A stretch of DNA of 64,000 bases from Mucilaginibacter sp. SJ (GTDB lineage Bacteria; Bacteroidota; Bacteroidia; Sphingobacteriales; Sphingobacteriaceae). How positions within the stretch are numbered: position 1 is the stretch's first letter; the number at the start of each line of letters is the position of its first letter. The notes beneath the pieces were generated by a model, which made no database searches, was not told the origin of the DNA, and saw only the letters and a program-made list of their open reading frames with translations. Positions 44,530-54,364 of this stretch are shown here, piece after piece. The translations under genes and the position numbers were made by a program. The DNA lies in the NCBI RefSeq assembly GCF_028993635.1, contig NZ_CP118631.1:5642001-5706000 (forward strand), given 5' to 3'.

Positions 44530-45417
44530 CTAATGATTGAAGCCGACCTGGTACATCTGTTTTTTATATTCACTGGGCGACATACCGGTAAGCTTTTTGA
44601 ATGTTTTGGAAAAATAAGAAAGGTTATCAAACCCGGTTTGTGTGCAGATCTCTGAGTAAGCCATTCTGCTTGTTGCCATCAGATATTGTGCACGTTCAAT
44701 TCGTTTTTCATTTATATAATTCAACGGCCTGGTTCCTGTGTGCTGCTTAAACTGCCTTGAAAAATAATCGACATTTTGATTTGCCCGGGAAGCCAGCAGG
44801 TTCACAGTTAGATCCATGTGTAAATTAACAAGGATGTAATTTAAGGTTTCTGCAATTTTAACGGGTATAGATTTATGTTCCGGATGCTTAAATAATTGTG
44901 GGTTAAGGAATTTTGCGGTTAACATCATGAGGATACCCTGGGTTTCCAGGTACACGGAAGTGTTTTGTTGATTATTAAGTTCCTGGTATTCCTTATAGTA
45001 GATATCTTTTTCATACACCTTAGGATTGTCTGACCGGTTAATTCCTCTCCCCGGGTTAATTTCAAGCAGTCTGTTAAAAAGGTTGATATCCATTTCGGTG
45101 GCCCTTGTTTTCAATATAACCCTGTGGTTAGCGAAAAGCGAACTTCCATCTATCGAATCCTCAAAAAACTGAACAAAATACTGGCCCAGGTAATCGTTGC
45201 AGCTTAAATTACATAGGGTGAAGCTTGGAACGATGTACAAATAACCCGGTTCAAGTTTTAGCAAACTGGCTGCATCTGAAATTTCACCTTCTCCACCATC
45301 TATATAATAAATGCGATAGTAAGGACTGATCACATTCCTGTAATTCCATTTGGAGTTGAGCCTTACGTAATCGACGTTAAGGAGTGAGAAAGTATGTTTT
45401 AAATTCCGTTTAATCAT
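44530..45417 (-). CDS. AraC-family transcription regulator
   Basis: A 295-residue one-component regulator when read from the ATG at 45417 (MIKRNLKHTFSLLNVDYVRL); an earlier ATG at 45474 adds a poor leader. The N-terminal half (about 1-150) is a cupin-like sensing domain (YYRIYYIDGGEGEISDAASLLKLEPGYLYIVPS). The C-terminal AraC domain (about 190-290) has two helix-turn-helix units, with VNLLASRANQNVDYFSRQFKQHTG and YSEICTQTGFDNLSYFSKTFKKLTG. It lies between the fucose operon and the hybrid two-component gene, both of which carry a shared direct-repeat element. It is the best candidate to bind that element. Confidence 0.93.
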   Translation of the reverse strand: MIKRNLKHTFSLLNVDYVRLNSKWNYRNVISPYYRIYYIDGGEGEISDAASLLKLEPGYLYIVPSFTLCNLSCNDYLGQYFVQFFEDSIDGSSLFANHRVILKTRATEMDINLFNRLLEINPGRGINRSDNPKVYEKDIYYKEYQELNNQQNTSVYLETQGILMMLTAKFLNPQLFKHPEHKSIPVKIAETLNYILVNLHMDLTVNLLASRANQNVDYFSRQFKQHTGTRPLNYINEKRIERAQYLMATSRMAYSEICTQTGFDNLSYFSKTFKKLTGMSPSEYKKQMYQVGFNH

Positions 45418-45480
45418 CTGAACTACAAATATGCAAATTGCGTTGATATCCCTAAATGCATATGAATATCTCAAATATAG

Positions 45481-45550
45481 TAAAGTCGGATTTTTACAAC
45501 AAAAAGTCCATTTTAATTAAGTTTTTAGCTGGCGGCTTACTGTAGGTTTG
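45481..45550 (+). promoter_or_regulatory. Shared direct-repeat element and -7 box before the hybrid sensor
   Basis: On the minus strand from 45510 to 45481 the element reads TGGACTTTTT, GTTGTAAAAA, TCCGACTTTA, matching the fucose-operon element at 24 of 30 positions. GAC units are 21 bp apart. A perfect -7 box TAGGTTTG lies at 45543-45550 on the plus strand, 40 bp after the element (39 bp in the fucose operon) and 138 bp before the start codon (137 bp in the fucose operon). The element also sits just upstream of the AraC gene, so autoregulation is possible. Confidence 0.65.
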
Positions 45551-45687
45551 AATCAACCAATATTAAGAAGGAATATCTCAAAACTTTGCATTAATACCAG
45601 GCATTAATAGGCTTGCTTTGCATATTAAAATTCGATATTTACCAAACACTGTCTTTTATTGATTATTTTTATGAATACTCCTGAGCT

Positions 45688-48600
45688 ATGAGATATAAAT
45701 TATCACTAAGCGTGCTTATATTGTTGTTGACGTTTCGTGTTGCTTTTGCGCAAAATGGCAAATATCAGTTTTCGCAGTTAAACCGAAGTAATGGCTTATC
45801 GCACAACCAGGTAAACTGCATTTATAAAGACTCCGAAGGTTTTATGTGGTTCGGAACTGCATCAGGGCTTAACCGTTATGATGGCTACAGTTTTAAAATA
45901 TTCAAGCATGACGCTAATAACAAAAAGTCGCTTAATGATGATTTTGTAAGCGGTATTTTTGAAGGACCTGGCAAAAAATTATGGGTGTCAACCCGCGGAG
46001 GATACTGTTTTTATGATCCGGAAACGGAACAGTTTGACAGTGATATGTCGGTAATGACACGCTCGTTAAAGGTTCCCGGATATCCTAACGTATCTAAAAT
46101 AATTCACGGTGGTAAGGGCGAGTTTTGGCTTTTGTGCCCCGATTCCGGTCTGTACAGGCATAGTGAAATAAACAAAACAACCCGTCGGTATTATCATCAC
46201 CGTTCAGGCGCGTCATTGTATTCAAATTTTATCTCAGATATAACACTGGATGCAACCGGCAACCTTTGGTTGGTATACCGTAACGGCATCGTTGAGATGT
46301 TCGATATCAAACAAAACAAAATTACTTATCATACCGAGGTATTTAATAAAGCCGTTAATAACAAAGATGCTTATTACGCTATTACTGTGGATAAGGACAA
46401 TGATTTATGGTTTTACACACCTGGTTTTTACGCCAACGCGTATTATTACAGTCCCTCAAGCAGGGCGTTCAGGCCTATCGCTAACGAACCTTCGGGGCTC
46501 AAATTAAAATCTAATATCATCAGCAACATTATCCAGGCCGATGACGGCCTGATATGGATAGCAACCGATCACGGCGGTATAAATTTGTTAGATAAAAAAA
46601 CTTTCACATTTACCTATTTATTGAACAGGGAAGATGATGCCAAATCATTAAGTCAAAACAGCGTTATCAACCTTTATAAAGACGATTCGGGTATTATGTG
46701 GGCAGGCACCTTTAAAGAAGGTGTAAGCTACTATCACAAAAATATTATCCGGTTCCCATTGTACAGGCACTTCGCTTCAGATCCTAAAAGTTTGGGTTTC
46801 GAAGATGCTAACAAGTTTGTTGAAGATAAAAATGGGAACATTTGGATTGGTACAAACGGGGGAGGCTTAATTTATTTTAACCGTGAAACCGGCAGTTTTA
46901 AGCAATATAAGTACGAACCAGGAAATGCAAACAGTCTCAGCAATGATATTATTGTCAGTTTATGTATCGATCATGATCAAAAATTGTGGATAGGGACATA
47001 TTTTGGCGGCCTGGACTGCTTTGACGGAAAAACGTTTACCCACTATAAACATGACGATAAGATAGCCGGGAGCCTTGCCGATAACCGGGTGATGAGTATT
47101 TTCGAAGATTCATCGCATAAGTTATGGATAGGGACATTTGCAGCCGGGCTCCAGATATTTGACAGGGAAAAAAAGAAATTTTCCCCTCCCTTTAAGCAAA
47201 CAGATATCAGGTGTCTTTACGTTTCTGCTCTGTTTGAAGACCGCAAAGGCAATATTTGGGTTGGAGGATACTTTGGTATCGATGTGATTTTAAAAAATAC
47301 AGGCAGGTTTATCCATTACAGCATAAATAAAGATGATCCTAACAGTTTAATCAGTAATACCATCAACTGCATTAACCAGGACAGGCACGGCTTGATCTGG
47401 ATAGCTACACGCTACGGGTTAAGCATTCTTAACCCCGAAACCAACAAGTTCACATCGTTAACGAAGCGAAACGGGTTACCAGATAATGCCATATTACAAA
47501 TACTGGAAGATAGCAAAGGAAGAATGTGGTTGAGTACTGCTAATGGTTTAAGCAGGGTAACGTTTATTGCCCAAAAGGCTCCTTACGCGTTCAGGTTTGA
47601 GAACTTTGATGAAACGGATGGTTTGCAAGGCCGGGAATTTAATGACCAGGCAGGGCTCAAAACCCGCAAGGGCGAACTTATATTTGGCGGCGGGCATGGT
47701 GTCAATATTTTCGACCCGTTAGCCATACATGCCAATATCAACAAGCCTAAACTAACTTTTACTGATTTCTTTCTGTATAATAAAAGTATCAAAGCCAATG
47801 AAGACGTTAACGGACATGTTGTATTGTCAAAAGCTATTTCGGCCACCCGCGAGCTGACGCTGACACACAGTGAAAATGTATTTACCATTGAGTTTGCCGC
47901 ACTTAATTTTTTTAATCCCAACAAAGTAAAGCATCAGTATATGTTGGAAGGCTTTGATAAGGATTGGATTGATGCCGATAATGCTACGCGAAAAGCTACC
48001 TACACCAACCTTGATGGCGGCGATTATACTTTTAAAGTACGGGCGGTTAGCCAGGAGGGTAGGTGGGACCCTGATTATATCACATTAAAAATTAAGGTAT
48101 TGCCCCCGTTCTGGAAATCGACAATAGCTTATTTTATTTATACATTACTTTTATTTGGGATCCTATTTTTCATGCGCCGGCGAGGAATTCAAAAAATACG
48201 AAGGCAGTTTGAAATCGAAAAGGAGAAACGCGAGGCAAAATTGCTGATTGAAAATGAGCGGCAGGAGGCCAGGCGTATGCATGAACTTGATATGATGAAA
48301 ATTAAGTTCTTCACCAATGTAAGCCATGAATTCAGGACTCCTTTATCATTGATCATGGCACCCGTTGATAAGATTTTAAAGCAAACCGAGGCCGAAGAGC
48401 AGAGAAACCAGTTGCAATTAATTAACCGCAATGCCAAACGTTTACTAAATATGGTAAACCAATTGCTTGATTTCAGGAAAATGGAGGTACAGGAACTTAG
48501 GCTGCATGCACGGAGTGGAGATATTATCAATTTTATTAAGGAAATGGTTTATTCGTTCTCGGATGTTGCTGAGAAAAAACATATCAGGCTGGTATTCGAT

Positions 48601-49842
48601 TCGGAAATTCAAAACCTGATTATCAACTTTGACCATGATAAAATCGAACGTATCATTTTCAACCTGCTTTCCAATGCTTTTAAGTTTACACCTGATGGCG
48701 GGCATATAAGTGTTTTACTGGCGATGGGTGAAAAAGCGCCTGAAGAGCGACAACTTGAGATAAAGGTTATTGATACGGGTATTGGAATTCCGTTAGATAA
48801 GCAGGATAGAATTTTTGAACGTTTTTTTCAAAACGAGGTGCCAGGATCTATGGTTAACCAGGGTAGCGGTATAGGGCTGTCAATAACCAAAGAATTTGTA
48901 AAGCTGCACAACGGTGAAATATCAGTGCAAAGTGAACCCGGACAAGGCAGTTATTTTACTATACTTTTACCTGTTGATTTAGTGACAGAGGAAGAAGTAT
49001 CGATAAATGAACCTGATTTCCCCCGCACAGCGGTATCCGAAAACCCCGATTGGGTACAGGCCGGAGGCGGCAATTCGATTAAGAAGCTTTCTGTTTTACT
49101 GGTTGAAGATAATGAGGATTTCCGTTTTTACTTGAAAGACAATTTAAATGATACTTTCAACATTATCGAGGCTGTTAATGGAAAGGAAGGGTGGCAAAAA
49201 ACCCTGGCCCTTCATCCTAACCTGGTTGTTAGCGATATCAGCATGCCCGAGATGAATGGCATTGATTTGTGCCGAAAAATACGCAACGATAAACGTACAT
49301 CACATATACCAGTGGTTCTCCTTACGGCCGTTACAGATGAAGAACAGCAATTGGAAGGGCTTGAAACTGGCGCCAATGATTACCTGACCAAGCCTTTCAA
49401 TTTCGAGATCCTCACTTCTAAATTAAAGAACATATTGGCCATGCAGCAAGATATGCGTAAAGCTTATCAAAAGCAGCTTGACGTTACCCCAACTGAAGTA
49501 GAAACCGAATCACTTGATGAAGCGTTTATAAAAAAAGCGGTACAAATAATCGAAAAAAACATTGACAACGCCGAATTCTCGGTAGAGGAATTGAGCAGCG
49601 AATTATATGTGAGCCGCGTAACCCTGTACAAAAGATCGCTGGCTTTAACAGGAAAATCTCCCGTAGATCTGATCCGCACCATCCGCCTCAAACGTGCCGC
49701 ACAGTTGCTTGAGAATTCACAGTTAACTATATCACAGATTTCCTACAAAGTAGGCTTTAAAAGCCAAAAGTATTTCGTACGATGCTTCAAGGCCGAATTT
49801 AATTGTCTCCCTTCTGCCTACGTCAGCAACAAGAACAAATAA
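45688..49842 (+). CDS. Hybrid two-component system regulator (HTCS)
   Basis: A 1384-residue inner-membrane sensor-regulator that detects glycan fragments in the periplasm and activates catabolic genes. A signal peptide (1-22) is followed by about fourteen propeller repeats (recurring DxxGxxWIGT, e.g. EDKNGNIWIGTNGGGL), a Y_Y_Y domain (about 740-805), one membrane helix (about 811-831), HisKA with His880 (SHEFRTPLS), and ATPase boxes (NLLSNAFKFT, DTGIGIP, GSGIGLS). A receiver with Asp1183 (SDISMPEM) and a C-terminal AraC-type helix-turn-helix (about 1280-1384) complete it. It lies between the fucose operon and the glycosidase run and likely controls one or both. Confidence 0.97.
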   Translation: MRYKLSLSVLILLLTFRVAFAQNGKYQFSQLNRSNGLSHNQVNCIYKDSEGFMWFGTASGLNRYDGYSFKIFKHDANNKKSLNDDFVSGIFEGPGKKLWVSTRGGYCFYDPETEQFDSDMSVMTRSLKVPGYPNVSKIIHGGKGEFWLLCPDSGLYRHSEINKTTRRYYHHRSGASLYSNFISDITLDATGNLWLVYRNGIVEMFDIKQNKITYHTEVFNKAVNNKDAYYAITVDKDNDLWFYTPGFYANAYYYSPSSRAFRPIANEPSGLKLKSNIISNIIQADDGLIWIATDHGGINLLDKKTFTFTYLLNREDDAKSLSQNSVINLYKDDSGIMWAGTFKEGVSYYHKNIIRFPLYRHFASDPKSLGFEDANKFVEDKNGNIWIGTNGGGLIYFNRETGSFKQYKYEPGNANSLSNDIIVSLCIDHDQKLWIGTYFGGLDCFDGKTFTHYKHDDKIAGSLADNRVMSIFEDSSHKLWIGTFAAGLQIFDREKKKFSPPFKQTDIRCLYVSALFEDRKGNIWVGGYFGIDVILKNTGRFIHYSINKDDPNSLISNTINCINQDRHGLIWIATRYGLSILNPETNKFTSLTKRNGLPDNAILQILEDSKGRMWLSTANGLSRVTFIAQKAPYAFRFENFDETDGLQGREFNDQAGLKTRKGELIFGGGHGVNIFDPLAIHANINKPKLTFTDFFLYNKSIKANEDVNGHVVLSKAISATRELTLTHSENVFTIEFAALNFFNPNKVKHQYMLEGFDKDWIDADNATRKATYTNLDGGDYTFKVRAVSQEGRWDPDYITLKIKVLPPFWKSTIAYFIYTLLLFGILFFMRRRGIQKIRRQFEIEKEKREAKLLIENERQEARRMHELDMMKIKFFTNVSHEFRTPLSLIMAPVDKILKQTEAEEQRNQLQLINRNAKRLLNMVNQLLDFRKMEVQELRLHARSGDIINFIKEMVYSFSDVAEKKHIRLVFDSEIQNLIINFDHDKIERIIFNLLSNAFKFTPDGGHISVLLAMGEKAPEERQLEIKVIDTGIGIPLDKQDRIFERFFQNEVPGSMVNQGSGIGLSITKEFVKLHNGEISVQSEPGQGSYFTILLPVDLVTEEEVSINEPDFPRTAVSENPDWVQAGGGNSIKKLSVLLVEDNEDFRFYLKDNLNDTFNIIEAVNGKEGWQKTLALHPNLVVSDISMPEMNGIDLCRKIRNDKRTSHIPVVLLTAVTDEEQQLEGLETGANDYLTKPFNFEILTSKLKNILAMQQDMRKAYQKQLDVTPTEVETESLDEAFIKKAVQIIEKNIDNAEFSVEELSSELYVSRVTLYKRSLALTGKSPVDLIRTIRLKRAAQLLENSQLTISQISYKVGFKSQKYFVRCFKAEFNCLPSAYVSNKNK

Positions 49843-50188
49843 ATTTTTTTATAAGCCTTCAGCCAGTTTTACCGCAAGGAAATCGCATTTATTATTTTTT
49901 AAAACGATTTACCTGATTTTGCTATTGGTTTAACTTGATGCTTTTGGGGTCTTTTTGTTAAATTTAGTACAACATCTGTTTCAGTTATGACTAATTATTA
50001 GATGTGAGTTCACTTTAACATATTGTAAATAAGCACAGTACGTGGTCTTAACATTTGTGTCCCTATTTGTAAACAATCGATTGTACTCCGGCATTTAGAT
50101 TAGCAGCGTAATTCAATGTTTCTTTATTGTAAAACGCAATTAAAGTTTGGCATTGCTTAAGCCAATTTTTCAAACCTGATTAATTACT
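49843..50188 (+). promoter_or_regulatory. Upstream region of the glycosidase run
   Basis: A 346-bp gap without a gene. It contains a perfect 12-bp palindrome ACAATCGATTGT at 50073-50084, whose core CAATCGATTG also occurs in the palindrome before susC (1024-1033). A half-element GGTCTTTTTGTT (49948-49959) resembles the first half of the shared AraC-type element but lacks the second half. AACATTTG near 50050 is a possible -7 box. I cannot assign the promoter with confidence. Confidence 0.4.
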
Positions 50189-51394
50189 ATGATGTTAAAA
50201 CGTATACTTTGGTGTACTGCTGCTATTTTTTCGATTGCTTCTCCGCTCAAGGCCGCTTATTGCAATAGTCCTCAAATGGCAATGAAGGATACAGCCGTTA
50301 TCAGAACAATTTATCCGTCATACAATATTTCGCCCAAGGCTCCTGATAAAACAGGAATGGATAACACTGCCGCGCAACAGGCAGCAAACATCAAATTGGG
50401 CTGGAATATCGGTAACACAATGGAAGCACCCGGCGGCGAAACCGGCTGGGGCAACCCTTTAATTACAGAAGATTATATTAAACTGGTTAAGCGAAGCGGA
50501 TTTAATGCCATTCGTATCCCTTGCGCCTGGGATCAATATTCAGATAAAAAAACTGCCAAAATACAGGATGCTTGGTTAAACCGCGTAAAACAGGTAGTAC
50601 AATATTGTGTAAAAAACGATATGTATGTGTTGCTCAATATTCACTGGGATGGCGGTTGGCTTGAAAATAATATTAATCCGGCAAAACAGGATTCTGTTAA
50701 CGCTAAACAAAAAGCGTTTTGGGAACAAATTGCAACGGCAATGCGCGATTTTGACGAACATGTGATGTTTGCCAGCGCTAATGAGCCGGCTGCAGATGAT
50801 GCCGCGGCAACAGCAATACTTGCTACTTATCATCAAACTTTTATTAACGCGGTTAGGTCAACCGGTGGTAAAAACGCCTACCGTGTATTGGTACTGCAGG
50901 GCCCATCTACTAACATGGAAAAAACAAGTCATTTTATGGTATCCCTGCCAGCCGATCAGGTAGCAGGCCGGTTAATGGTTGAGGTACATTATTATTCACC
51001 CTTTAATTTTTGCCTTATGGAAAAAGATGAACCATGGGGCCGCATGTTTTATTATTGGGGCAACGGGCACCATTCATTATCGGATTCTGCGAGAAACCCT
51101 ACTTATGGAGAAGAGGCTGAGGTTAAGAGCACATTCCAACTCATGAAAACAAAATTCGTTGATAAAGGAATCCCTGTTGTGATGGGAGAATATGGTGCTT
51201 ACAGACGAACTGGCCCTAAAGATTTGGCGGTACACAATGATGCTGTAGATTATTGGATTAAGTTTACAACCCAACAAGCTATAGCCAACGGCCTTAAGCC
51301 ATTTTTTTGGGATATAGGTATTGCCCTGGACAGACGAAATAATAAAGTACTTGATCAACGCACAATTAATGCCCTTATAGCAGGGGCCAATTAA
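50189..51394 (+). CDS. GH5 endo-beta-glucanase family glycoside hydrolase
   Basis: A 401-residue secreted enzyme with a signal peptide (MMLKRILWCTAAIFSIASPLKA). The GH5 barrel begins LGWNIGNTMEAPGGETGWGNP (about 70-90), with GFNAIRIPCAW next (104-114). The acid/base is Glu199 (SANEP), His267-Tyr268 (EVHYYSP) lies in the active site, and the nucleophile is Glu334 (VMGEYG). The pattern is closest to bacterial cellulase/xyloglucanase-type GH5. The exact subfamily is not decided from the sequence. It is the only endo-acting enzyme in this run, so it should make the oligosaccharides that the following exo-enzymes trim. Confidence 0.9.
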   Translation: MMLKRILWCTAAIFSIASPLKAAYCNSPQMAMKDTAVIRTIYPSYNISPKAPDKTGMDNTAAQQAANIKLGWNIGNTMEAPGGETGWGNPLITEDYIKLVKRSGFNAIRIPCAWDQYSDKKTAKIQDAWLNRVKQVVQYCVKNDMYVLLNIHWDGGWLENNINPAKQDSVNAKQKAFWEQIATAMRDFDEHVMFASANEPAADDAAATAILATYHQTFINAVRSTGGKNAYRVLVLQGPSTNMEKTSHFMVSLPADQVAGRLMVEVHYYSPFNFCLMEKDEPWGRMFYYWGNGHHSLSDSARNPTYGEEAEVKSTFQLMKTKFVDKGIPVVMGEYGAYRRTGPKDLAVHNDAVDYWIKFTTQQAIANGLKPFFWDIGIALDRRNNKVLDQRTINALIAGAN

Positions 51395-51464
51395 CAATTT
51401 TTGCAATGATAATAAATTCGCTGATTGCCATGCAAGCGTCTCATACCAAACCTTGTTTAAAAAA

Positions 51465-54332
51465 ATGAAACCAACCTACTTTTTATATTTTTTGATTTTA
51501 GTGTTCGCTACAGGGAAAACTATAGCCCAATCCCCTGAAATAGCTTCAAAACGCGAACATTTATCTATTGATAATGACTGGCGCTTTGCTTTGGGCCATG
51601 CATACGATGTTTCTAAAGATTTTTATAACGGAACCGGCGGGTTCTCCTATTTGGCCAAAACTGGTTATGGAGATGGCGCTGCATCGGCAGAATTTGATGA
51701 CAGGGGCTGGCGTAAGATCGACCTTCCGCATGATTGGGCAGTTGAGCAGCCATTTAGCCCTAAGGGTAGTTTCAGTCACGGATCGAAAGCCATTGGCCGT
51801 AACTTCCCCGAAGCAAGCGTTGGCTGGTACCGTAAAAGTTTCGTTGTGCCGGCTTCTGATCTCGGTAAATATATATCCATCGCATTTGATGGCGTTTTCC
51901 GAAATAGCATAGTTTGGGTGAACGGACATTACTTAGGCACCGAACCCAGCGGCTATAATAGCTTTGAATACAATATTTCAGAATATTTAAACTATGGTGG
52001 CAACAACGTTATAGCCGTACGTGCGGATGTAACTATGGAAGAAGGTTGGTTTTATGAAGGCGCGGGCATCTATCGCCATGTGTGGCTTAACAAAACAAAT
52101 CAGGTTCACATCGTGCCCGATGGAACGTTTGTTACCACAGCGGTAAAAAGCAATGTGGCCGATGTTACGGCAACGGCTACCATCAACAATGACGACAAAA
52201 AAACAAGAAGCTTTAATATAACCCAAACAATTATTGATGACAATGGCAAAGCCCTCGCGACAAAAACAATCACCGGGATTACGTTGAAGCCTTTTGCATC
52301 GGGGGATATTAAAAATATATTGACTGTTAGCAATCCAAAACTCTGGTCATTAGAAACGCCCAATTTACATAAGCTGATTACTACAGTTGAAGAGAACGGA
52401 ACTGTTATTGACAATTACGTAACCACTTTCGGAATCCGCACCATCAGGTTTGACGCTAACGAAGGCTTTTTTCTAAACGGCAAACACGTAAAAATACAGG
52501 GCACGAATAATCACCAGGACCACGCCGGGGTAGGGGCTGCTATACCCGATGCTTTACAGGAATTCAGGATCAGGACTTTAAAAGGCATGGGCTGTAATGC
52601 CTATCGTTGTTCGCATAACCCGCCAACACCCGAATTACTTGACGCCTGCGACAGGTTAGGTATGCTCGTTATCGACGAAAACCGCTTAATGGGTGTGGCA
52701 TCCACCCAGTTAAATGATCTGAAAAGGATGATCCTGCGTGACCGTAACCATCCCAGCATCATCAGTTGGTCGATAGGGAATGAAGAATGGGGCATTGAAG
52801 GTAACATTACCGGGGCGCGGATAGCAGCCACTATGCAGGCCTTTGCCAAATCGGTTGATTCAACGCGTTATATTACGGCGGCTATAAGCGGCGGTATCGG
52901 CTCGGGGATATCAACAGTGATAGATGTGTTAGGCTATAATTATGTTGCTACCAAAAATACCGATGAGCAGCATAAAAAATACCCGAATCAATTTAGCTGG
53001 GGGACCGAAGAGGGCTCGACAGTTGCTTCAAGGGGGATTTATGAGGATGATATGGACAAGCACCAGCTTGCGGCATATGACAGAAAACAAAACGACTTTT
53101 TTTATAGCCTGGAACAAGGCTGGAAACATTATGCCTCACGCCCATATCTGGCCGGCATGTTCATTTGGACTGGTTTTGATTACCGGGGAGAACCAACACC
53201 GTTTGGATGGCCATCAGTGGGATCATATTTTGGGATGGTTGATGCCTGCGGTTTTCCTAAGGACGATTACTATTATTTAAAATCATGGTGGACTAACCAA
53301 ACTGTGGTACACCTGCTGCCGCACTGGAACTGGCAGGGTAAAGAAGGCCGGGAAATACAGGTGTGCGCCTACAGCAATTGCGATGAGGTAGAACTTTTTT
53401 TGAACAAAAAAAGTCTTGGCAAAAAAACTATGGAGCTGAACGGGCACCTGGAATGGCAGGTAAAATATGAGCCCGGCACGCTGGAAGCTGTAGGGTACAA
53501 AAAAGGCATTAAGGTGGGCAATGATATTGTTAAAACTACGCTTACGCCATATCAGGTTAAATTAACGGCCGACCGCAAAGCGATTGAGGCAGGTAAAAAA
53601 GATATTACCATAATTACCGTGCAGGCCGATGACAAAAACAACTTGCGTGTGCCAACGGCCCAAAATGAGCTGAGCTTTTCAATTACGGGTCCGGGTAAAA
53701 TTATAGGAGTGGGTAATGGAGATGCAACATCGCTTGAGGCGGATCAATATTTAGAACGGATCGATCTTGTTAACATAGGCGCTTTCAAAGAGAAATTTGT
53801 CGACGATTTAAATGCAAAGGCCGAGGTTGCAGCGGATTATGACGATAGTAGCTGGCAAAATGCTTTTAAAGATACCAGGGACGATGAATTTGGCCGAAAA
53901 GTAAAAGCCGTAGTTTACAGGGCTGGTTTCACTATGCCTGCTGATGTGGCAACCGCAACGGCTACTTTATTTAGTAAAAATATCGGCAAAGTTCAAAACA
54001 TCTACATCAATGGTAAGGAAATAGGGCACGAAATCAAGGCAGGCGATGGGAACACCGAATTTAAACTGGATGCCTCATTACTGCACTCCGGTAACAATAC
54101 TATCGCTATTGTAGCTACCCCCTTGCTTAAAGCCAACATCTGGGCGAGCGTTAACACCGATCCCGGCCTGATCCAGTTGGTTTACCCCGCAGCGCAATAT
54201 AAACGAAAACTCTTTAGCGGCTACGGTCAGGTTATTGTCCAGTCAACCGGGCAGCCGGGAACTATAGTTTTAAAAGCAACCTCGCCGGGATTAAAGCAGT
54301 CGGCTATCGAAATTAAAACCGTTGATAAATAA
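51465..54332 (+). CDS. GH2 beta-galactosidase-like enzyme (first of two)
   Basis: A 955-residue periplasmic enzyme. The ATG at 51465 opens a good signal peptide (MKPTYFLYFLILVFATGKTIAQ); a TTG four codons upstream is less likely. The layout is a jelly-roll sugar-binding domain (about 30-215), an Ig-like domain, a TIM barrel (about 335-620) and C-terminal Ig-like domains (DUF4982-type). The acid/base is Glu440 (SIGNEEW) and the nucleophile lies at Glu515 (WGTEEGS). It removes beta-galactose or a related sugar from non-reducing ends. Its stop overlaps the frame of the next gene, but the preferred start there is 33 bp later. Confidence 0.9.
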   Translation: MKPTYFLYFLILVFATGKTIAQSPEIASKREHLSIDNDWRFALGHAYDVSKDFYNGTGGFSYLAKTGYGDGAASAEFDDRGWRKIDLPHDWAVEQPFSPKGSFSHGSKAIGRNFPEASVGWYRKSFVVPASDLGKYISIAFDGVFRNSIVWVNGHYLGTEPSGYNSFEYNISEYLNYGGNNVIAVRADVTMEEGWFYEGAGIYRHVWLNKTNQVHIVPDGTFVTTAVKSNVADVTATATINNDDKKTRSFNITQTIIDDNGKALATKTITGITLKPFASGDIKNILTVSNPKLWSLETPNLHKLITTVEENGTVIDNYVTTFGIRTIRFDANEGFFLNGKHVKIQGTNNHQDHAGVGAAIPDALQEFRIRTLKGMGCNAYRCSHNPPTPELLDACDRLGMLVIDENRLMGVASTQLNDLKRMILRDRNHPSIISWSIGNEEWGIEGNITGARIAATMQAFAKSVDSTRYITAAISGGIGSGISTVIDVLGYNYVATKNTDEQHKKYPNQFSWGTEEGSTVASRGIYEDDMDKHQLAAYDRKQNDFFYSLEQGWKHYASRPYLAGMFIWTGFDYRGEPTPFGWPSVGSYFGMVDACGFPKDDYYYLKSWWTNQTVVHLLPHWNWQGKEGREIQVCAYSNCDEVELFLNKKSLGKKTMELNGHLEWQVKYEPGTLEAVGYKKGIKVGNDIVKTTLTPYQVKLTADRKAIEAGKKDITIITVQADDKNNLRVPTAQNELSFSITGPGKIIGVGNGDATSLEADQYLERIDLVNIGAFKEKFVDDLNAKAEVAADYDDSSWQNAFKDTRDDEFGRKVKAVVYRAGFTMPADVATATATLFSKNIGKVQNIYINGKEIGHEIKAGDGNTEFKLDASLLHSGNNTIAIVATPLLKANIWASVNTDPGLIQLVYPAAQYKRKLFSGYGQVIVQSTGQPGTIVLKATSPGLKQSAIEIKTVDK

Positions 54333-54364
54333 TGTTAGACAAAAGATTTGAAGAAATAATGTTT

